Positions 1 through 12,976 of a stretch of DNA of 64,000 nt are shown here, piece after piece (position 1 is the stretch's first letter; every line of letters starts with the position of its first letter). The translations under genes were made by a program, and so were the position numbers. The stretch spans positions 12,325,827 to 12,389,826 of the forward strand of contig LR746272.1 in the NCBI GenBank assembly GCA_902729315.2, read 5' to 3'. The DNA comes from Spirodela intermedia. Lineage: Eukaryota; Streptophyta; Magnoliopsida; Alismatales; Araceae. The notes under the pieces were generated by a model that saw only the letters and a program-made list of their open reading frames with translations, made no database searches and was not told where the DNA came from.

Positions 1-2036
1 TCTCCTCGGCCTCAGAGAAGACCCTCTGCAAGGTGGGGAGGCGGAGAAGGGTGAGATCCATGAAGCGGGAAGAATCCACGGCGAGACTGGGTAGTCACCT
101 CTTTGTTCGAGAGAAATAGCCCCGGCTCGCCTTCAAGATCCGCAATGCTGCATTGAAAATCAGAGAAGGGCTTCTTCAGATGGAAGTAAAATAAACCAGA
201 GAGATGTAATCCTGATCTTCGCCATTGATTCCTTCTCTTCGAAGTCCCATTCGGAGTTGCGTTGTGTGATTTACAGAGGGTCGTGTTTTTGGCTTTACCT
301 GAGGGAGATCTTGTCGGGGAACATTGACTTGACGACAAGGACCTTCACTTTCTCGTCCACCTTAAGCAAGTCGCCGATGGATTCAACGCGGGCACGAGAT
401 ATGTTCGAGATGTGCAGCAAACCGCTGCAGGGTGATCCCAACACAGACATCAAAATCATGTTTACATGATTTCAGTGGTAGGATCTTGATTCCTATATCA
501 GTGGTAACTAAGTAATATAATTATGCCTGCCGTTGATTTGAATAAGAAGAATGCAGGAGATCCTTAAATGTTTAAGCTTTTCGGCTTCTCAGACTTCCCT
601 GAGACGTAGCTATGCCTTTTTCTCAGATTCTATGCAGCATAGTAGGGGAAAAAATAATTTCTTGCTGCTGTGTCATCAATTTATCAGGTCTTTGTGATGA
701 ATAAACCATACGAACGTTCCTTTGATATCGGTGTTTTACATACTCCTCATTGGTGACACTGTAGTTCTTGGCTACCAGTCATCACCCAAGTATCCCTAAA
801 CCAAATGGTCCACAATGAAATTCCCAGGAATGAGTCAGCCATTTGGTGGGTATCATATGTTCGTTCAACAAAAATCAAGATCCTATGTAGAAAAACCTGA
901 ATAACATGGTTCACTAAAGGCATAATTGATCATATTTTCCATCATTGATCATTAAGTGGTTTACAGAAATTGATAAACCACGAAAAGAAGACAGAAAAAT
1001 CAATATTCTTTGACGTTTTTTTAGCATAATTGCTGTGATTAAAATTTGAGGAACGTACCTTCTATTTGTCTCACCAATTCTTACTTGCGCTCCAAATGGA
1101 AAAATTTTGCGCACAGTTCCTTCTAAGAGAGTTCCTTCTTGAAGATGTCGAATGTCCTGTAGTATCACACATTCATAATTCTGAACCCGTAAGAGGGAAA
1201 AATAAAATTTATTGGAGAAACTTACAAGGAATTGCTAAAAGGAAGAATAAACTATGATTAATTTGATGTCGGATCGTTATGAACACAAAATTAGTGTATT
1301 GCTCACACAAAACCAAAAAAATACGGAAATGTCAAATCTGCATGTTGTAACAAGAAACTTAAAGATTGGCAGGACAAGGAAGTCACAGTTCAGATGATAA
1401 TTGCTTCCCTCCCTATGAAAAGTGGAGATGATAAAACAAGTTAAACAGCTAATTGTAGAACGCAATTTAAAAATAGTAAAACTGTGATGAGCTACTCATT
1501 CAAGTCACCTCTATACTACATGAGATTACCATTGTGTGGAGTTCAGATTAAAAAAGAGCTAATGAGGTTATTTCCCAAAACTAAAAGCAGGAGCTTTTGT
1601 CACTGTATACAGTACTAGCAGCAACAAACCACAGAATAGTCTTGATTATGAGATGTTCACCGGTATTCCTGCCATTGCCGTCTTATTATTTCCAATGATG
1701 AACAGGCAATGATGTGAAATGAGATCAAGAAGATAAATTTTCAGGGTTTAACATCAAATTAAGGGCATATATTATGAAGCATCCGCCAGAGAAATCATTA
1801 ATTTATGAACTCTTGATGGAAAATAAAGGAATTAGAAATAAAATGGTCAACTTTACATCTTTTTCAATGTTGAACATGACAACATATGGTGCAGTAAGGG
1901 ATGGGAACCTCCTCCCACTGTTCCTACCACATACTGGTTTGATATAATCTGGCACTGCCAAGGCTTCACATCTAACTGACATTTTAGAGCTAGCTATATT
2001 AGTCTTTTGGCGATCCTACTCATCTCTCTCTCTATA

Positions 2037-2088
<52 letters not shown>

Positions 2089-4588
2089 TAGAGAGAGAGA
2101 CAGACATGCATTGTAGATAAGGGTAATATATACATAGATATATAATAAACTTTAAACAAGGTAAAGTTTATGTCTCAGTAATTTCAACAGACACTGCCAG
2201 GGTTACTGACATATGTGAAGATGGGATGTCAAAGGAAAGAGACTTTTCAGCGAATTAGGAATGGAATGGGGTACAACCGAAATAATTTTTAAAATAAGGC
2301 CACAGAAAATGTATAGGTGTCAATATTGGCTGCACTCTCCTGATCCTTGCGTTACTGCAGTCATTTTTGAGCAAGGAGGGTAGTACAACTCGTATCTGAA
2401 AAATTAGACAAGAAACATCATAGCAAATTTTATATTGAAACTGACCCAAGCTTCTCTCTCGCTTATAATCAGGTCATTCGTCTCTTCGTCAATCCTTGTG
2501 ATGCACACAGATATACGGCGACCAACCTTAACCAAGAAAATAAACGAAAGGAACAATTATTAATATTACTAGCCTCTAACATAGGAGATGCACATGCAAA
2601 TAACACTCAATATGGAAGGAGCCAAAATGACAGTATTTAGTAAAAGTATAAAGAAGTAAGTAAACTAATATGGCAAGTCAATCATAGAGAAGTGACCGTG
2701 ATAAAGAGAAGAGTTACATTTTCTTTCAAGTCTGTGAAGTTATTGACTCTATTCATCAACTCAGCTTTAGGAAGAAATGCACGCAAACCCTGAAAATTAG
2801 AGAAAAAATTTGTAAATGTTATATGTTTAAACATGTCTTCTTGTGTAGCAGAAGAAAACTTCCATGAACATGAACCTCAATTCTTGTAAGGAGACCACCA
2901 GTGTTCCATTCCGTAATTATCACATCGATTGGTTCACCAAGTTGTTTCACCTGCAAGGAAAGGTATCACAAAGATGTATTCAATGATTAACGTAAAAAGG
3001 AATGTTTTGTAAATAACGTGAATTTGCAATTACTTTAAGACATCAAAAATGAGGGCAGAAGGTGATTAGAAGAAATAAAAATAAATAAATAACGAGAACT
3101 AAATCACTAAAGGAGATTTTGAAGAGGAGAATTACGATAGGTGGAATATGGTTTACGAAACCAAAAAACCTAACAAGGAATGAAAGTGTAAAAAACTATA
3201 GACCAATGAAGTAGCATTGTGTACAGAGTAATTTGGTGGATATTTACATCCCACTGTGAACATTATCCCAACCATTTAGATTACCCTATAATCAATTTAA
3301 CTTCACTTGAATATATTTTATTGACACGAAAAATAGCTTTGGAATTTGTGGCAACAATTGATGCTGCATATGACGTATAGTTAAAGAAATATTCGGTCTC
3401 AGACCATATACAAGACATGCCTCCGAGCATCATATTCAGAAATTGTATCCTTTCGATAATTACCCACTCAGAAGTTCTTTTCTGCACTGGGCAGAATTCC
3501 AAAAGAGTGCAAATTATAAGTTTGGAGCAGTGAAATTTAGTTGAAAAGTTGGCAGGTCGCATACTGACTTTTTCATTCTGAGTAATGCAAGATGTTCATC
3601 GGTTATAAATAACCCCGGCGATCAAAACCTTAATGCTTCTTCAATGAGTCATGAAATGAAATAAAATTCTAGTGAAGGTGATTAGGAAGAGGACCTGCCT
3701 CACTCGATGCCATGCCACCCGGCGGAACATTCTTCTGGTGGAAAGGAGCGGTCGACCACTTAATGTTCGGCCAAGGACCTCAGCAAAAAGAAGTGAACCA
3801 ACCTCAACGACTGGCCTACCTGGCTCTGATTCCCCGCTCAAAGCTTCCTCGTCCTTCGCAATTCCAACCCTCCCCGGAACCATGAAGTCCTCTGTGTCCT
3901 TCTGCAAATCGCAGAGAGAACGGGCCATCTCTCCTTCGTAAAGGGGGAGAACTTCCTTCGTCAACATAGTACCCAGCATATCCGCCCCAATACTCACGTC
4001 AAGCTTGTTCTCATTCCCCGATACGACGACTCCGACTATAAAATCACCAGGTTTCGGATCATAGTACTCTACGGCCACCTTCTCCAGATCCTCTTGTTTT
4101 CCCTTTTCCTCATCTCGCTCTTCTTCAGGAGATTCCCTGACGGGCACCGCCCCGCCTTCCACTCCGTCTTCTTCCGCCGAATCCTTGGCCTTGAAGAACT
4201 TGAGAAACGGAGCCAACGCGGCGTCCATCTCCGCCGGTTTCGTCCCTACGGAGGCCTCGTACTCTTCTTCGTCCAGAAAGTGTATGGGAGACGGCTTCCC
4301 GAGCAACTCGATCTCCGTTTCCTTGACACGGACATCGGATACGTCCCCGGAGACGCTGCCGTCGGAGGACGAAAAGCAGACATGACCTCTTCTGCACAGA
4401 GGATAACTCCGCGTCAGAAGCAGGAATCTGGAAGAAGTGTGAAGCTCAAAGGAGCCATGCGGGCAGCGGACTCTGCCAATCCTCAACGCTCTGGAACCGG
4501 AGCAATGGAGGGGGACGCTGAGGCCCGAGAAGGAGGAAGAAGAGGAGTGGGGAGAGACCAGGTGGTGAACCAGACCTTGATTCTGCAT
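1..4588 (-). CDS. RLSB: Chloroplast S1-domain RNA-binding protein, RLSB/PDE338-like (3' end beyond window)
   Basis: Spliced gene on the minus strand. I read exons at 3695-4588, 2876-2950, 2718-2789, 2446-2526, 1059-1156, 299-424, 99-147 and 1-25 (partial); all introns are GT-AG and phases agree, giving 465 codons up to the last intron. Residues 1 to about 70 are Ser/Arg-rich like a chloroplast transit peptide. An acidic linker follows, then an S1-like segment (about 175-285), a second S1 domain (about 299-374, with EWNTGGLLTRIEGLRAFLP) and a third (about 380-455, with GTLLEGTVRKIFPFGAQVR and SGLLHISN). This order matches plant RLSB (Arabidopsis PDE338), known to bind chloroplast rbcL mRNA and support Rubisco large-subunit accumulation. 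The first donor (GTCCTC) is weak, but the join restores the family sequence. The start is the first ATG ahead of the transit-like region. The stop lies left of the window. A generic plastid S1 protein is the alternative. Confidence 0.88.
2022..2101. repeat. (CT)n-(AT)n-(GA)n palindromic microsatellite in an RLSB intron
   Basis: A CT run passes through a short AT core centred near 2062 into a GA run, so the tract is nearly self-complementary over about 80 bases. It lies in the large intron between the exons at 2446-2526 and 1059-1156. Seen directly. Confidence 0.9.
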
Positions 4589-4787
4589 CTCCTCGACGGT
4601 CTCTCTCTTAGGAGTCCACGATCCCTCTTTATCCCTTCGGGAACGCAGCCTCCGAAGCCCGCTACCCCGCCTTTAATGGATAATGGGCCATACATGAAAG
4701 GCCATAATTAACTTTACCTGGAATCGGGCCCGTACTCTTTTAGGGCCCGTTGGATCAGTCGGGCCGGTCCATCTTACCGTGACGGGA

Positions 4788-4982
4788 AAGAGGGGAGAGA
4801 GAGGGAGAGAGAGAGAGAGTCCAAAGGAGAGAGAGGGAGAGAGGGAGGCAGGGAGAGGGAGAGAGAGAGAGAGTGAGAGGCAGAGATAGAGAGAGGGAGA
4901 GAGGAGGGAGAGGGAGGAGAGAGAGGGAGAGGGAGGAGAGAGAGGGAGAGAGGAGAGAGAGAGAGAGAGGGGGAGAGAGTCC
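4788..4982. repeat. GA-rich (CT-rich on the coding strand) tract, probable RLSB 5' leader or promoter
   Basis: About 195 bases of imperfect GA repeat lie between the RLSB start at 4588 and the inhibitor-2 stop at 5108. On the transcribed minus strand it reads CT, as is common in plant 5' leaders and core promoters. Apparent Leu/Ser-repeat reading frames across it are low-complexity artefacts. Confidence 0.85.
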
Positions 4983-5107
4983 AAAGGAGTTCCGTTCATC
5001 AACGAAAGAAGCCGTAAGTTGTGAATGAATACATAAAAGGGAAACCCAAGAGAAATGGAGGCCTAAAAGCAAAGGCTCCCTCGGAGAGCTGCTTCTCCAG
5101 AGAGAGG

Positions 5108-6027
5108 CTACTTGGGCGGAGCCGGCAGCCGGCTGGGCTCCTTCAGGTCGATCTTCCGCACGCCGCTGGTCACGGAGGACGCCGAATTGGTCGCAACCCG
5201 ATTATTGTTCTCTCGCCGGTTATCATCGGCTTCGCCGGTCTCGTCGCTGTCTGAAAGTGCCCCCTGGTCGAGAAGCTCCTTTACCTTCCGGAACTCGTCG
5301 TAGTGAGCCCTCCTGTGCTCCTTGAAGCTCAGGCTGCGCCCCTCCCCTTCAGAATCTGGAATGGAAGGCGCCGGATGTTAGCATTGGCCTGAGAGTTTCC
5401 CTCCGTCGTTTCGTAATTGCAAGGAATGAACGATTTGCCCTTCGGCCATTCGATCTATCTACTCCATGGCCATTGTTATCTATCCATGGAGTAGCGATTT
5501 TCTTCTTGCAAAGACGGAAGATGCCAGCAGAAAAGATACAGAAACATGAAGCATAGAGGAAAGGGATATATATATGAACCTGCTGGGTTCATTTTTAAAC
5601 GACTGATATTGAATAAAGAACCGACCTTCATCTTGTTCCATTGTCTCGGGCTCATCTTCAGAGGACGTCCAACCCCCGTTCCTCCCAGAAGGTGTTTTAC
5701 TGGAAGAGGCAATCTCACTCAGAGCATTTTTCAGAGCTGCTGCGCGCTCAATGTCGGCCATGCATTCATCAAAATCCATAACTGCTGAAGTAGAGCCTGA
5801 AATAATTAAATGTATGAGCTTGATGCGACCCATCCAACTGGGCGTAGAATAGAAAAACCAAGGGGCGATTAGTGATTGTTTCAATGAACAGGTGACTGCA
5901 GCAGACCATCATCATCCGTCATATGGTGGTACGGTGTCTTGGGCTCAGTTATTTTCTGTCTTATTGGTTTGTTTGCCTCAATATCATTCAAGTTGGCCTC
6001 ATTCCACCGCACCCGGGACCTAGACAT
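5108..6027 (-). CDS. Protein phosphatase inhibitor 2 (PP1 regulator)
   Basis: Three coding exons on the minus strand: 5907-6027, 5626-5796 and 5108-5355. The joins fall inside codons and preserve phase, giving 540 nt (179 residues plus stop). The N-terminus has the plant inhibitor-2 signature [18 protein letters not shown] followed by [12 protein letters not shown]. The middle exon has [12 protein letters not shown] and an acidic GGWTSSEDE stretch. The last exon has the [12 protein letters not shown] helix, the counterpart of the helix that covers the PP1 active site in animal inhibitor 2. Plant inhibitor 2 binds and restrains PP1 catalytic subunits in nucleus and cytosol. The length is normal for plant family members. 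The start at 6027 is the only suitable ATG before the RVRW motif; a possible acceptor about 14 bases upstream suggests a spliced 5' leader. Its stop is 520 bases upstream of the RLSB start on the same strand. Confidence 0.92.
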
Positions 6028-9000
6028 CAACACAAAGTATGCTGCCGCATCAATAAAATATGATGAAAGAAAAATAAACCTCAGAACCCTAAGAATTTTG
6101 TCCATTATGAAAGTGCACATTATTCCATGCGGCAAAGCATTCAGGCAAAGCTTTCTTCATTGACATGGCTTCAATAAGCATTACTTGTTGACCTACGGGG
6201 ATGTTCTATTGCAATCTATCATGGTGGCATCAATACCTGGGTAGCCCCAAGTCAAACCGTAGAGCACATGAATAAAACATCACATTTATGAACTCTAACT
6301 TTAAGTTATTTATTTCTTAAATAAATAATGTCTGCCACCTTATACACAGCCATGATGCTCCATCATGGCCATGTAAACAAAAATGGGTTGGAGGCTGACA
6401 TATTCTCTTTAAAGGTTATGAATGGACAGCTAGGAGAATGTAAGGTTGACAGATGATGAATAGTGCTAAATTATTATTAATTGCGATAAGAATTGCAGGC
6501 TAAGTAGCACCTACAACATGGAGGGAAGAGGAAATCTTTCACGCGAAAGCCCGCAACAGCTTGTCGGCAAATCGCAGAAACGACATTGTAAGGTAGAATG
6601 AAAGCTTACGGACAAAAAAAGTTTTTTTTTTCCTTCAAAAAAAAAAAAAAGAAGAAATAAAATAGACACAGAACTGTCACCTTACAAGAAACACCCCAAA
6701 AAGAGCACCTCACAAATAAAATAGGTCGAAGTCATCAAGGTTCATGAAAAGAAAATGCATATTTCTTCATCGACATGAATGACCAAAACATCTCTCGATA
6801 TTTACCAACTTCAGTCAAAGTGTCACCAAGCTAACCACATGAACAACCTTATATTTTCTTGTCCGTGATAGGCATTTGACAAAGGATCTAGCTGTACACG
6901 AGAGTGAAGCTGATCATGCGCTCAGAAACACATCCAGCCAATCACATATTCAGTAACACATTATTTGCTTATCTAAGATTAATGTTCCAAAATAACTTTA
7001 TTTAGAATGACTGTTATTGTACTAATTATTTTTATTACATTGAAAATTAATGGGGTTTGTGACAATTATGCGAATATGCACTTGTAATTATAACTTTAAC
7101 TTGTTTATCAACTATTTTTCATTTTAACATGGCCTCCATATATTTAAAACTATGGGTCACTTAAAAACGAGGCATTGGACTGTCGTCTTACTCATGTAAC
7201 CTCTCATATTAATCGTAATGAACATCTACTACCATCGGGCTGAGGTTCATTCAGAAACCTTAACGATATCGATCTTGGTCCACATCAATTCTCTGAAAAA
7301 CGTATCGGATCCAGATATCTGAATGGATTGATCATATGGTTATGGTAAAAGCGTGTAAAAGTCCCAATTCAAACAAAATGAGGACACTGCTTCAAAGGCA
7401 TCAAGTGTGATCATTTTCTAGTAATATTCTAACTACCACTGGCCGATTTTTTTCCAAAATACATTGGGATCAAAGCCACGTTAATCACACACAAGCCCCA
7501 GCAGGATGAACAGTGGCAGGGCAAAAAAGGAGGAAGCTAGAAGGATATACTTCCTAGACCCTCAACACCGAACTCCATCCCAATTTATAAGAATCTATAT
7601 GTGTCACGTTGATACAGAAATTGGAGACCGGAGGTAATAATTATTCGTGTCTTCCCAGATCGTCCATTCACTGAAACTTAGCAGAAACACCAAGGGCATT
7701 GCTAGAAATACAAATGGAAACGACTGATTGACATCATTTATCCTGAAAACCTTGTTCCATCAAATGAAGTCAGTCACTTACCTCACTTTTTGTTCACTCA
7801 TTTTCAGAGCTTTAAATCTCCAGAATGCTCTTGACGGTCAATTCTATCTGGTCCCACAAAAGAAAGGAAACATGAATAATTCCCTGTGCATATGGATTTA
7901 GTAAATTTGCAAGATAAGTACCGTAACAGTAACATAAAAATGACTAGCTTTAGATTGCACACAGTACTTACGTCCTGAAGGTTAAGCGGGCTTACGACTC
8001 GCTATCAACTCATACAGAGATATAAATACATAGCCGGTTATAGGAGTACTCACATAAGATTTTTTATGCCCTAAGCTAATTGCAAGTCGTAATGTGTAAG
8101 TTGGACATTGCAGTTTACTGTATCTCACATAACTTTTAGACACCATCTGAAATACAGTGATTTATTTCTAACAAGATATCTCAATCCTACGTACTACTAA
8201 AGTTCCAAGAAATGAAATAATTTAACTTGGTGTTTATACACATTGCTCTCAAGGGTAAACCATATTCTCTTAAATGGAATGATGGATCCTCTTGTTTGCT
8301 TAGAAAAATGATGTTATTGCTAGACAATTTTTTAAGAAAATCTAAACGAAGTCATCAGTTATCCTTTTCCATACGAAGAAATACAAAACAGACTAAAATA
8401 TGCTTTGGCAACCAAGACAGCACCACAAAGAGTCAAAACATTCTATGGTAGTATAAACTAGTGAAATACAGAGTTCTAATATTTTAGCCTGTTTTGGGGA
8501 CTTTAGATACGCTTCAGAGAAGAGAAGCATAAATATACAGACTTTTCTACTTGGGAGAGCGGGGAGGGGAAAGCAGGGATATGCCCTTTCAATAATATCT
8601 CTAGGGGGAGTAAGCGTAAAATATTTGACTGATCCATTTAGATAAGTTAATTCTTCTTTAGAAGGGTGAAAGGCCAATCTTATTTTAACTGGAGGGAAAA
8701 AGATGATGTCAAAGATTGTATTTTCCAAGTTTGACCATGTGACTAAGATACCAAAACCATTGAGAACAATATTAAAACAATAAGACGAAAGTCTTTCTGT
8801 ATTGAGGCTCACAAAGGTACAAATGGTTTCCATTTGATGAAATACGAGGGTTGTGCGGATCAATACGAGTAGCTATAGTTGTTGTTGAGGATCTGTCCAC
8901 AATAATGCTTGATAAATGGTTATGGAGAAGAGGAGAGGGTAGCTCTTTGTGGATTGACATAACTAAATATTCCTACACTAGGAGTGCGAAGGAATCGAAG

Positions 9001-9330
9001 TTTGATCTGTCAAAATGTTTTCCGTCATTAATCTGGAAATAAAATCTTCATACTACAGAATTTGCAGTAGCAATTTGCAAATTCCAGCAGGTTGATGGGA
9101 GGAAAGTGAATTTTCGAAAGATAGCCAGGTTCAAGGATGTTCTCCTGGTCTAGTGTTCCAGCAATTATAAAATTTCTCTTGGAATGAGAATAAGTACATT
9201 TATCACATTTATAAATAAGTTTGAAAGAGGGTGAAATTGATTGATATGTTCAACTCCAACATGCTAAAGTGAAAGAAAACCCGAATATACAAGAATATGG
9301 GGCACAAGAGGAGAGGTTCAATCTCAGCTC
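6028..9330. other. Non-coding stretch, probably inhibitor-2 leader intron
   Basis: AT-rich sequence with no reading frame resembling a known protein. If the leader exon near 10162-10450 is real, this stretch and the next 830 bases form one intron of about 4.1 kb. Otherwise it is intergenic. Confidence 0.4.
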
Positions 9331-10161
9331 TGTGGTGAGACAAAAGAGTAAAGATGGATGTAGAGGTTGATGCAAAAGGCTGCTGTGGAAAGTAAACATC
9401 CTTGTAAGTAAAATTTGTCCTATGGAAGTTCTTCAACAAAAGGCATTCAATTGATTTCATATTTTCAAGGCTGATATGCAACAAAATTGTGCCTTCACTA
9501 ACGATTTCCTGAAGGTAATTATAACGCGTAAAATTTTCCATCAAGCGGCCACTCAGATAGTACAGATCAGCTCAAAAAAATACACATAAGATCTTCAACT
9601 GCCCACAAAAATTATTCCATTTTCATATTTTATTCTTAAAACGGATTGGAGACAATGCCGAAAAATGTATGCCCCACTCAATATGAATCATCAAAACGAA
9701 GAGAAAAACTTGGGTAAATTGCCAATTTATTTCATATCCTTATATCTTCATAGAAAAAGTGTCGAATAAGTAATTGCTGAGAAGGACATGTTTATTAAAA
9801 GTAGCGACAACCTGACAGACGAACTGCTTCCAGCGGCTGAAGAGAGCTCTCTTGTTACAGACGACGACTACGTGCGCGTCCCGCCACCTGCAATACCTGA
9901 TTTTAAAGCCCGTCAACATACAAAGACACCACCGTCATCGTCAATTTCTGAAACAAACATGTTGATCAAAGCTAATGCATCGAATAACCGAGAGAAATTC
10001 CTTGGCCCCATCAATCTCTTTCCTTTACCCCACGCACGACTAAGAAGGAATGCTTAATTAAGTTCGCGATTCGAAACAGGATCAAATTCGATGCGCACGG
10101 CAATCGGCAAACAAAATTAGACACATAAACCCTTCGACTCAGTCGCGAGGGATCGCAGGAC

Positions 10162-10236
10162 CTGCCTCGGCGGGACCAGAAGCGAGCTGAAGCTTCAAGA
10201 AACAGATACCAAGGGCTGCACAGCTATGAGAGCGAG

Positions 10237-10272
<36 letters not shown>

Positions 10273-10450
10273 GGCGTCAAGAAAACCCCTTTCACCCCCT
10301 CGCCAGGCGGCCCGATGAGAATGGATTTCTTCAGGATCAGAACAGCCCAGAAACCGGGCCCATGAAGACAATCGGGAACTGCGGTGGGGACCGCCGTCTC
10401 TAGATCGGACCGATTCCGTGCGCGCCTCCACTCACCAAACACCATTTCAA
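10162..10450 (-). promoter_or_regulatory. Possible inhibitor-2 5' leader exon with CT tract
   Basis: On the minus strand this segment is GC-rich, carries a CT microsatellite (10233-10270) as many plant leaders do, and ends at a plausible donor GGCAG|GTCCTG at 10162. It is the nearest leader-like sequence upstream of the inhibitor-2 coding start. Linking it to that gene is an inference; no start codon is needed from it. Confidence 0.35.
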
Positions 10451-11096
10451 CGACCATCCTCCACTGCGTGTCCCTCCCTATTTAATTTTTTTTATTAATC
10501 ATGAGCGAGAAAAGAAGATTTATTTTATGTTAAAGCAACAGCTCCACCAATGACTCGGACTCGACCCACTAGTGAAGACGGCCTACTCTGACACTTAAGC
10601 CCAAGCCCACATCACGCGAGCCCAACCCGCGGGCTCTCCTGGGCCGGGCTACACAGGACGATGCCGAGATGGCCGCGAGGGCAGTTGCAAAATCAGTAAC
10701 ATCTTGGGGACTCTCAGGAAAAAGTCATCGTCTGGTAGGAGGAGCTGCTGGACGGGAAATTCATTGACCAGGCCACGGACGACCAAGACATGGAAAAACT
10801 TACCCTTCGATCTCATTTTCTCCCCGAAAAGGGCAGAATTCATTGTTTGTTCTTCGAGATGCATGTCCCACGTGGGGAACATCCCCGTTCTTGGCAGCGG
10901 AGTGGACCGCAGCAATAATCACAATAATCACATAGAGAGAGAAACTGAATTGGAGAAGACAGTAATAGTTGAATTCATAAATGAGAAAAAATCACAGAGG
11001 AGAGAGAAAGAGAGAGAGAGTACCTGGTGTATATATATTATCCACCTCGAACTGGAAATCCCAGTTTCCTCACTAACAGTCAGGGTGCTGATCGAG
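10450..11096 (+). promoter_or_regulatory. Upstream region of CYP96 copy A
   Basis: It lies between the leader-like segment on the minus strand and the P450 start on the plus strand. It includes the GGCAGTTGCAAAAT segment and a short GA run at 10998-11020, both repeated before the other plus-strand CYP96 remnants. No confident TATA box could be assigned. Confidence 0.4.
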
Positions 11097-12659
11097 ATGG
11101 GGGTGGGTACGAGCTTGAGGAGGCTTGGACTAGGTTACCCAGAGATTCTCCTGTCCATGGCTTGCTTCCTCTTCCTCTTCCTCCGCCATGGGAGGCGGGG
11201 TAGCAGACTCCCTACGAAGTGGCCTGTATTGGGTATGATTCCCGGCTTCGTCTCCCGTCTACACTGTCTCCACGACTAGGTCACCGAGATGCAAAGGTAG
11301 TCCGGCTGCACCTTTTTATTCAAGGGCCAGTGGTGCCTCGGCATAGACATACTCTTCACCTCCGATCTGGCAAACATCAGATACATCTTCAACGACAACT
11401 TCTCCAGCTACCCCAAGGACGGCCAGTTCCATGAGATCTTCGATATCTTCGGCGACGGGCTCCTCAAAGCCGAGTCCGATTCCGAGTCCTGTAAGAGTCA
11501 ACGGGAGATGACTCACTTTTTTTTCAGTGAGCCCAGGTTCCAGCGTTTCGTTGCGAGGCTGACCAGAGAGAAGGTGGAGAAATTTATCGTCGCTCTCCTG
11601 GCTCGTGCCGCCGAGCACGCCGACGTGGCTCAGGACATATTCTTCCCGTTCACCTTCGACAGCACATGTAACATGGCCTTTGGAGCGGACCCGGGCAGCC
11701 TGTCGCTCGACCTCCATTCCGTGCCCTTCATCAACGCTCAGGACTACATGTTGGAGGTCATGTTCTTCCGGCACGTTGTGCCCATGGGTTGGTGGAAGCT
11801 CCTGAGGTGGCTACATGTGGGGAAAGAGAAGAAGATGGCACTGGCGTTGGAAACCATCGAAAACTTCTTAGCCGTGCGGATCGCAGAGAGGATGGACGAG
11901 GTGGCGAAGCTCAGACACGACAAGAGTACGGAGGAGGAACAGACTTCGGACTTGCTGACTTCGTACTTACGCCGTCAAGCCAAAGGCGACGATCATACCT
12001 TCCGCTCCAACAAGTTCGTACGAGACGCGATATTCAACTTGATGCTGGCCGGAAGAGACGCTACTGGCACGGGCCTCACATGGTTCTTCTGGGTGGTCTC
12101 CCAACGTCCTGATGTGGAGCGGAAGATCCTCGATGAGCTGAAGCCAATTATAACGGGTCTTCCCGAGTCCCGTCGCCGTGACCCGGTCGTCTTTAGAGTC
12201 GACGATCTCAGCTCAGCGGTTTACTTGGAGGCAACCCTGCGCGAGGCCCTGAGGCTGTTCCCTCCCGTTCCCCTCGAGTACAAGTGCGCCGCGCGGGCGG
12301 ACGTCCTTCCCAGCGGTCACAAGGTAGACCCAAAGGCGAAGATAGTCATACCTCTGTACGCTATGGCAAGGGTGGAAGGCATCTGGGGGAAGGGTTGCTG
12401 CGAGTTCAAACCGGAGCGGTGGATCTCCGACGACGGGAAGCTGAAGCATGAGTCTTCGTACAAGTTCCTCTCATTTAACTACGGGCTGAGAATCTACCTC
12501 GGCAAGGATATTGCCTACACCTAGGTGAAGGTGGTGGCAGCCACTCTGCTCCACGACTTCAGCATCACGGTGGTAAAAGGTCATGTCGTGGCGCCCAGTC
12601 TCTCCATTATCTTTCGCATGAAGCAAGGGTTGAGGGTAAGTGACGAGAAAAGGGTCTGA
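11097..12659 (+). pseudogene. CYP96-type cytochrome P450 pseudogene, copy A
   Basis: Single-exon P450 frame of 521 codons, collinear with intact copies C and D and without frameshift. It has TAG stops at 11277 (codon 61, where copy B has Trp), 11298 (codon 68) and 12522 (codon 476, where B has Gln). CYP96 enzymes of the CYP86 clan hydroxylate alkanes and related lipids at the ER. The membrane anchor (LLSMACFLFLFL) and hinge (LPTKWPVLGMIPG) remain. Key residues are lost: the C-helix Trp of WKSQR is Cys beside a two-codon insertion, the I-helix reads AGRDATG instead of AGRDTTG, and the heme-binding Cys is Tyr at codon 467 (12495-12497). The ExxR motif and PERW remain. Even with readthrough it could not bind heme normally. 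Confidence 0.92.
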
Positions 12660-12974
12660 TTTCCGGCGATCATGGATGTCTTGACGTTCTTTTTGGATAG
12701 TGTGGAATTGGAGATTTCTCTCGATAGTTTACAATTGTTGCATGTTGTTATCTTGTAAGATGCGGTCCTAATGTGGCATAATAGGCTCTTGTTTAGTGGA
12801 AGAGTAGATGCTACTCTTCCACTTCTTTTTTAGTGATGTCTTCGTTTGTGAGACCAAAGAGTAAAGATGGCGGTGGACTTTGCTGGAAAATGGTGCTTTG
12901 GAAAGTAAACATCCTTGCAATTATAAAATTTCATAAGGAAGTTCTTCAACAAAAGAATATATTTTGTTGGGGAT

Positions 12975-12976
<2 letters not shown>

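Larger units (their letters stand above)
9330..12840 (+). repeat. Tandem unit 1 (inhibitor-2 upstream region plus CYP96 pseudogene A)
   Basis: First of three homologous units. Landmarks shared with units 2 and 3 in the same order are the segment with TAAACATCCTTG near 9410, the TTTTCCATCAAG segment near 9535, the GCGACAACCTGACAGA segment near 9805 (unit 3), the ATTTCAACGACCATCCTCC segment near 10445 (unit 2), the GGCAGTTGCAAAAT segment near 10680, and then the P450 body. Boundaries are approximate. Confidence 0.8.

Noticed and set aside
3641-3694. Read-through extension of the first RLSB exon
   Set aside because: The donor at 3695 joins the next exon in frame and restores the family sequence; the extension is intron.
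8393-8863. 156-residue minus-strand frame
   Set aside because: No similarity to a known family, no splice or codon signal, and located in the probable long intron of inhibitor 2.
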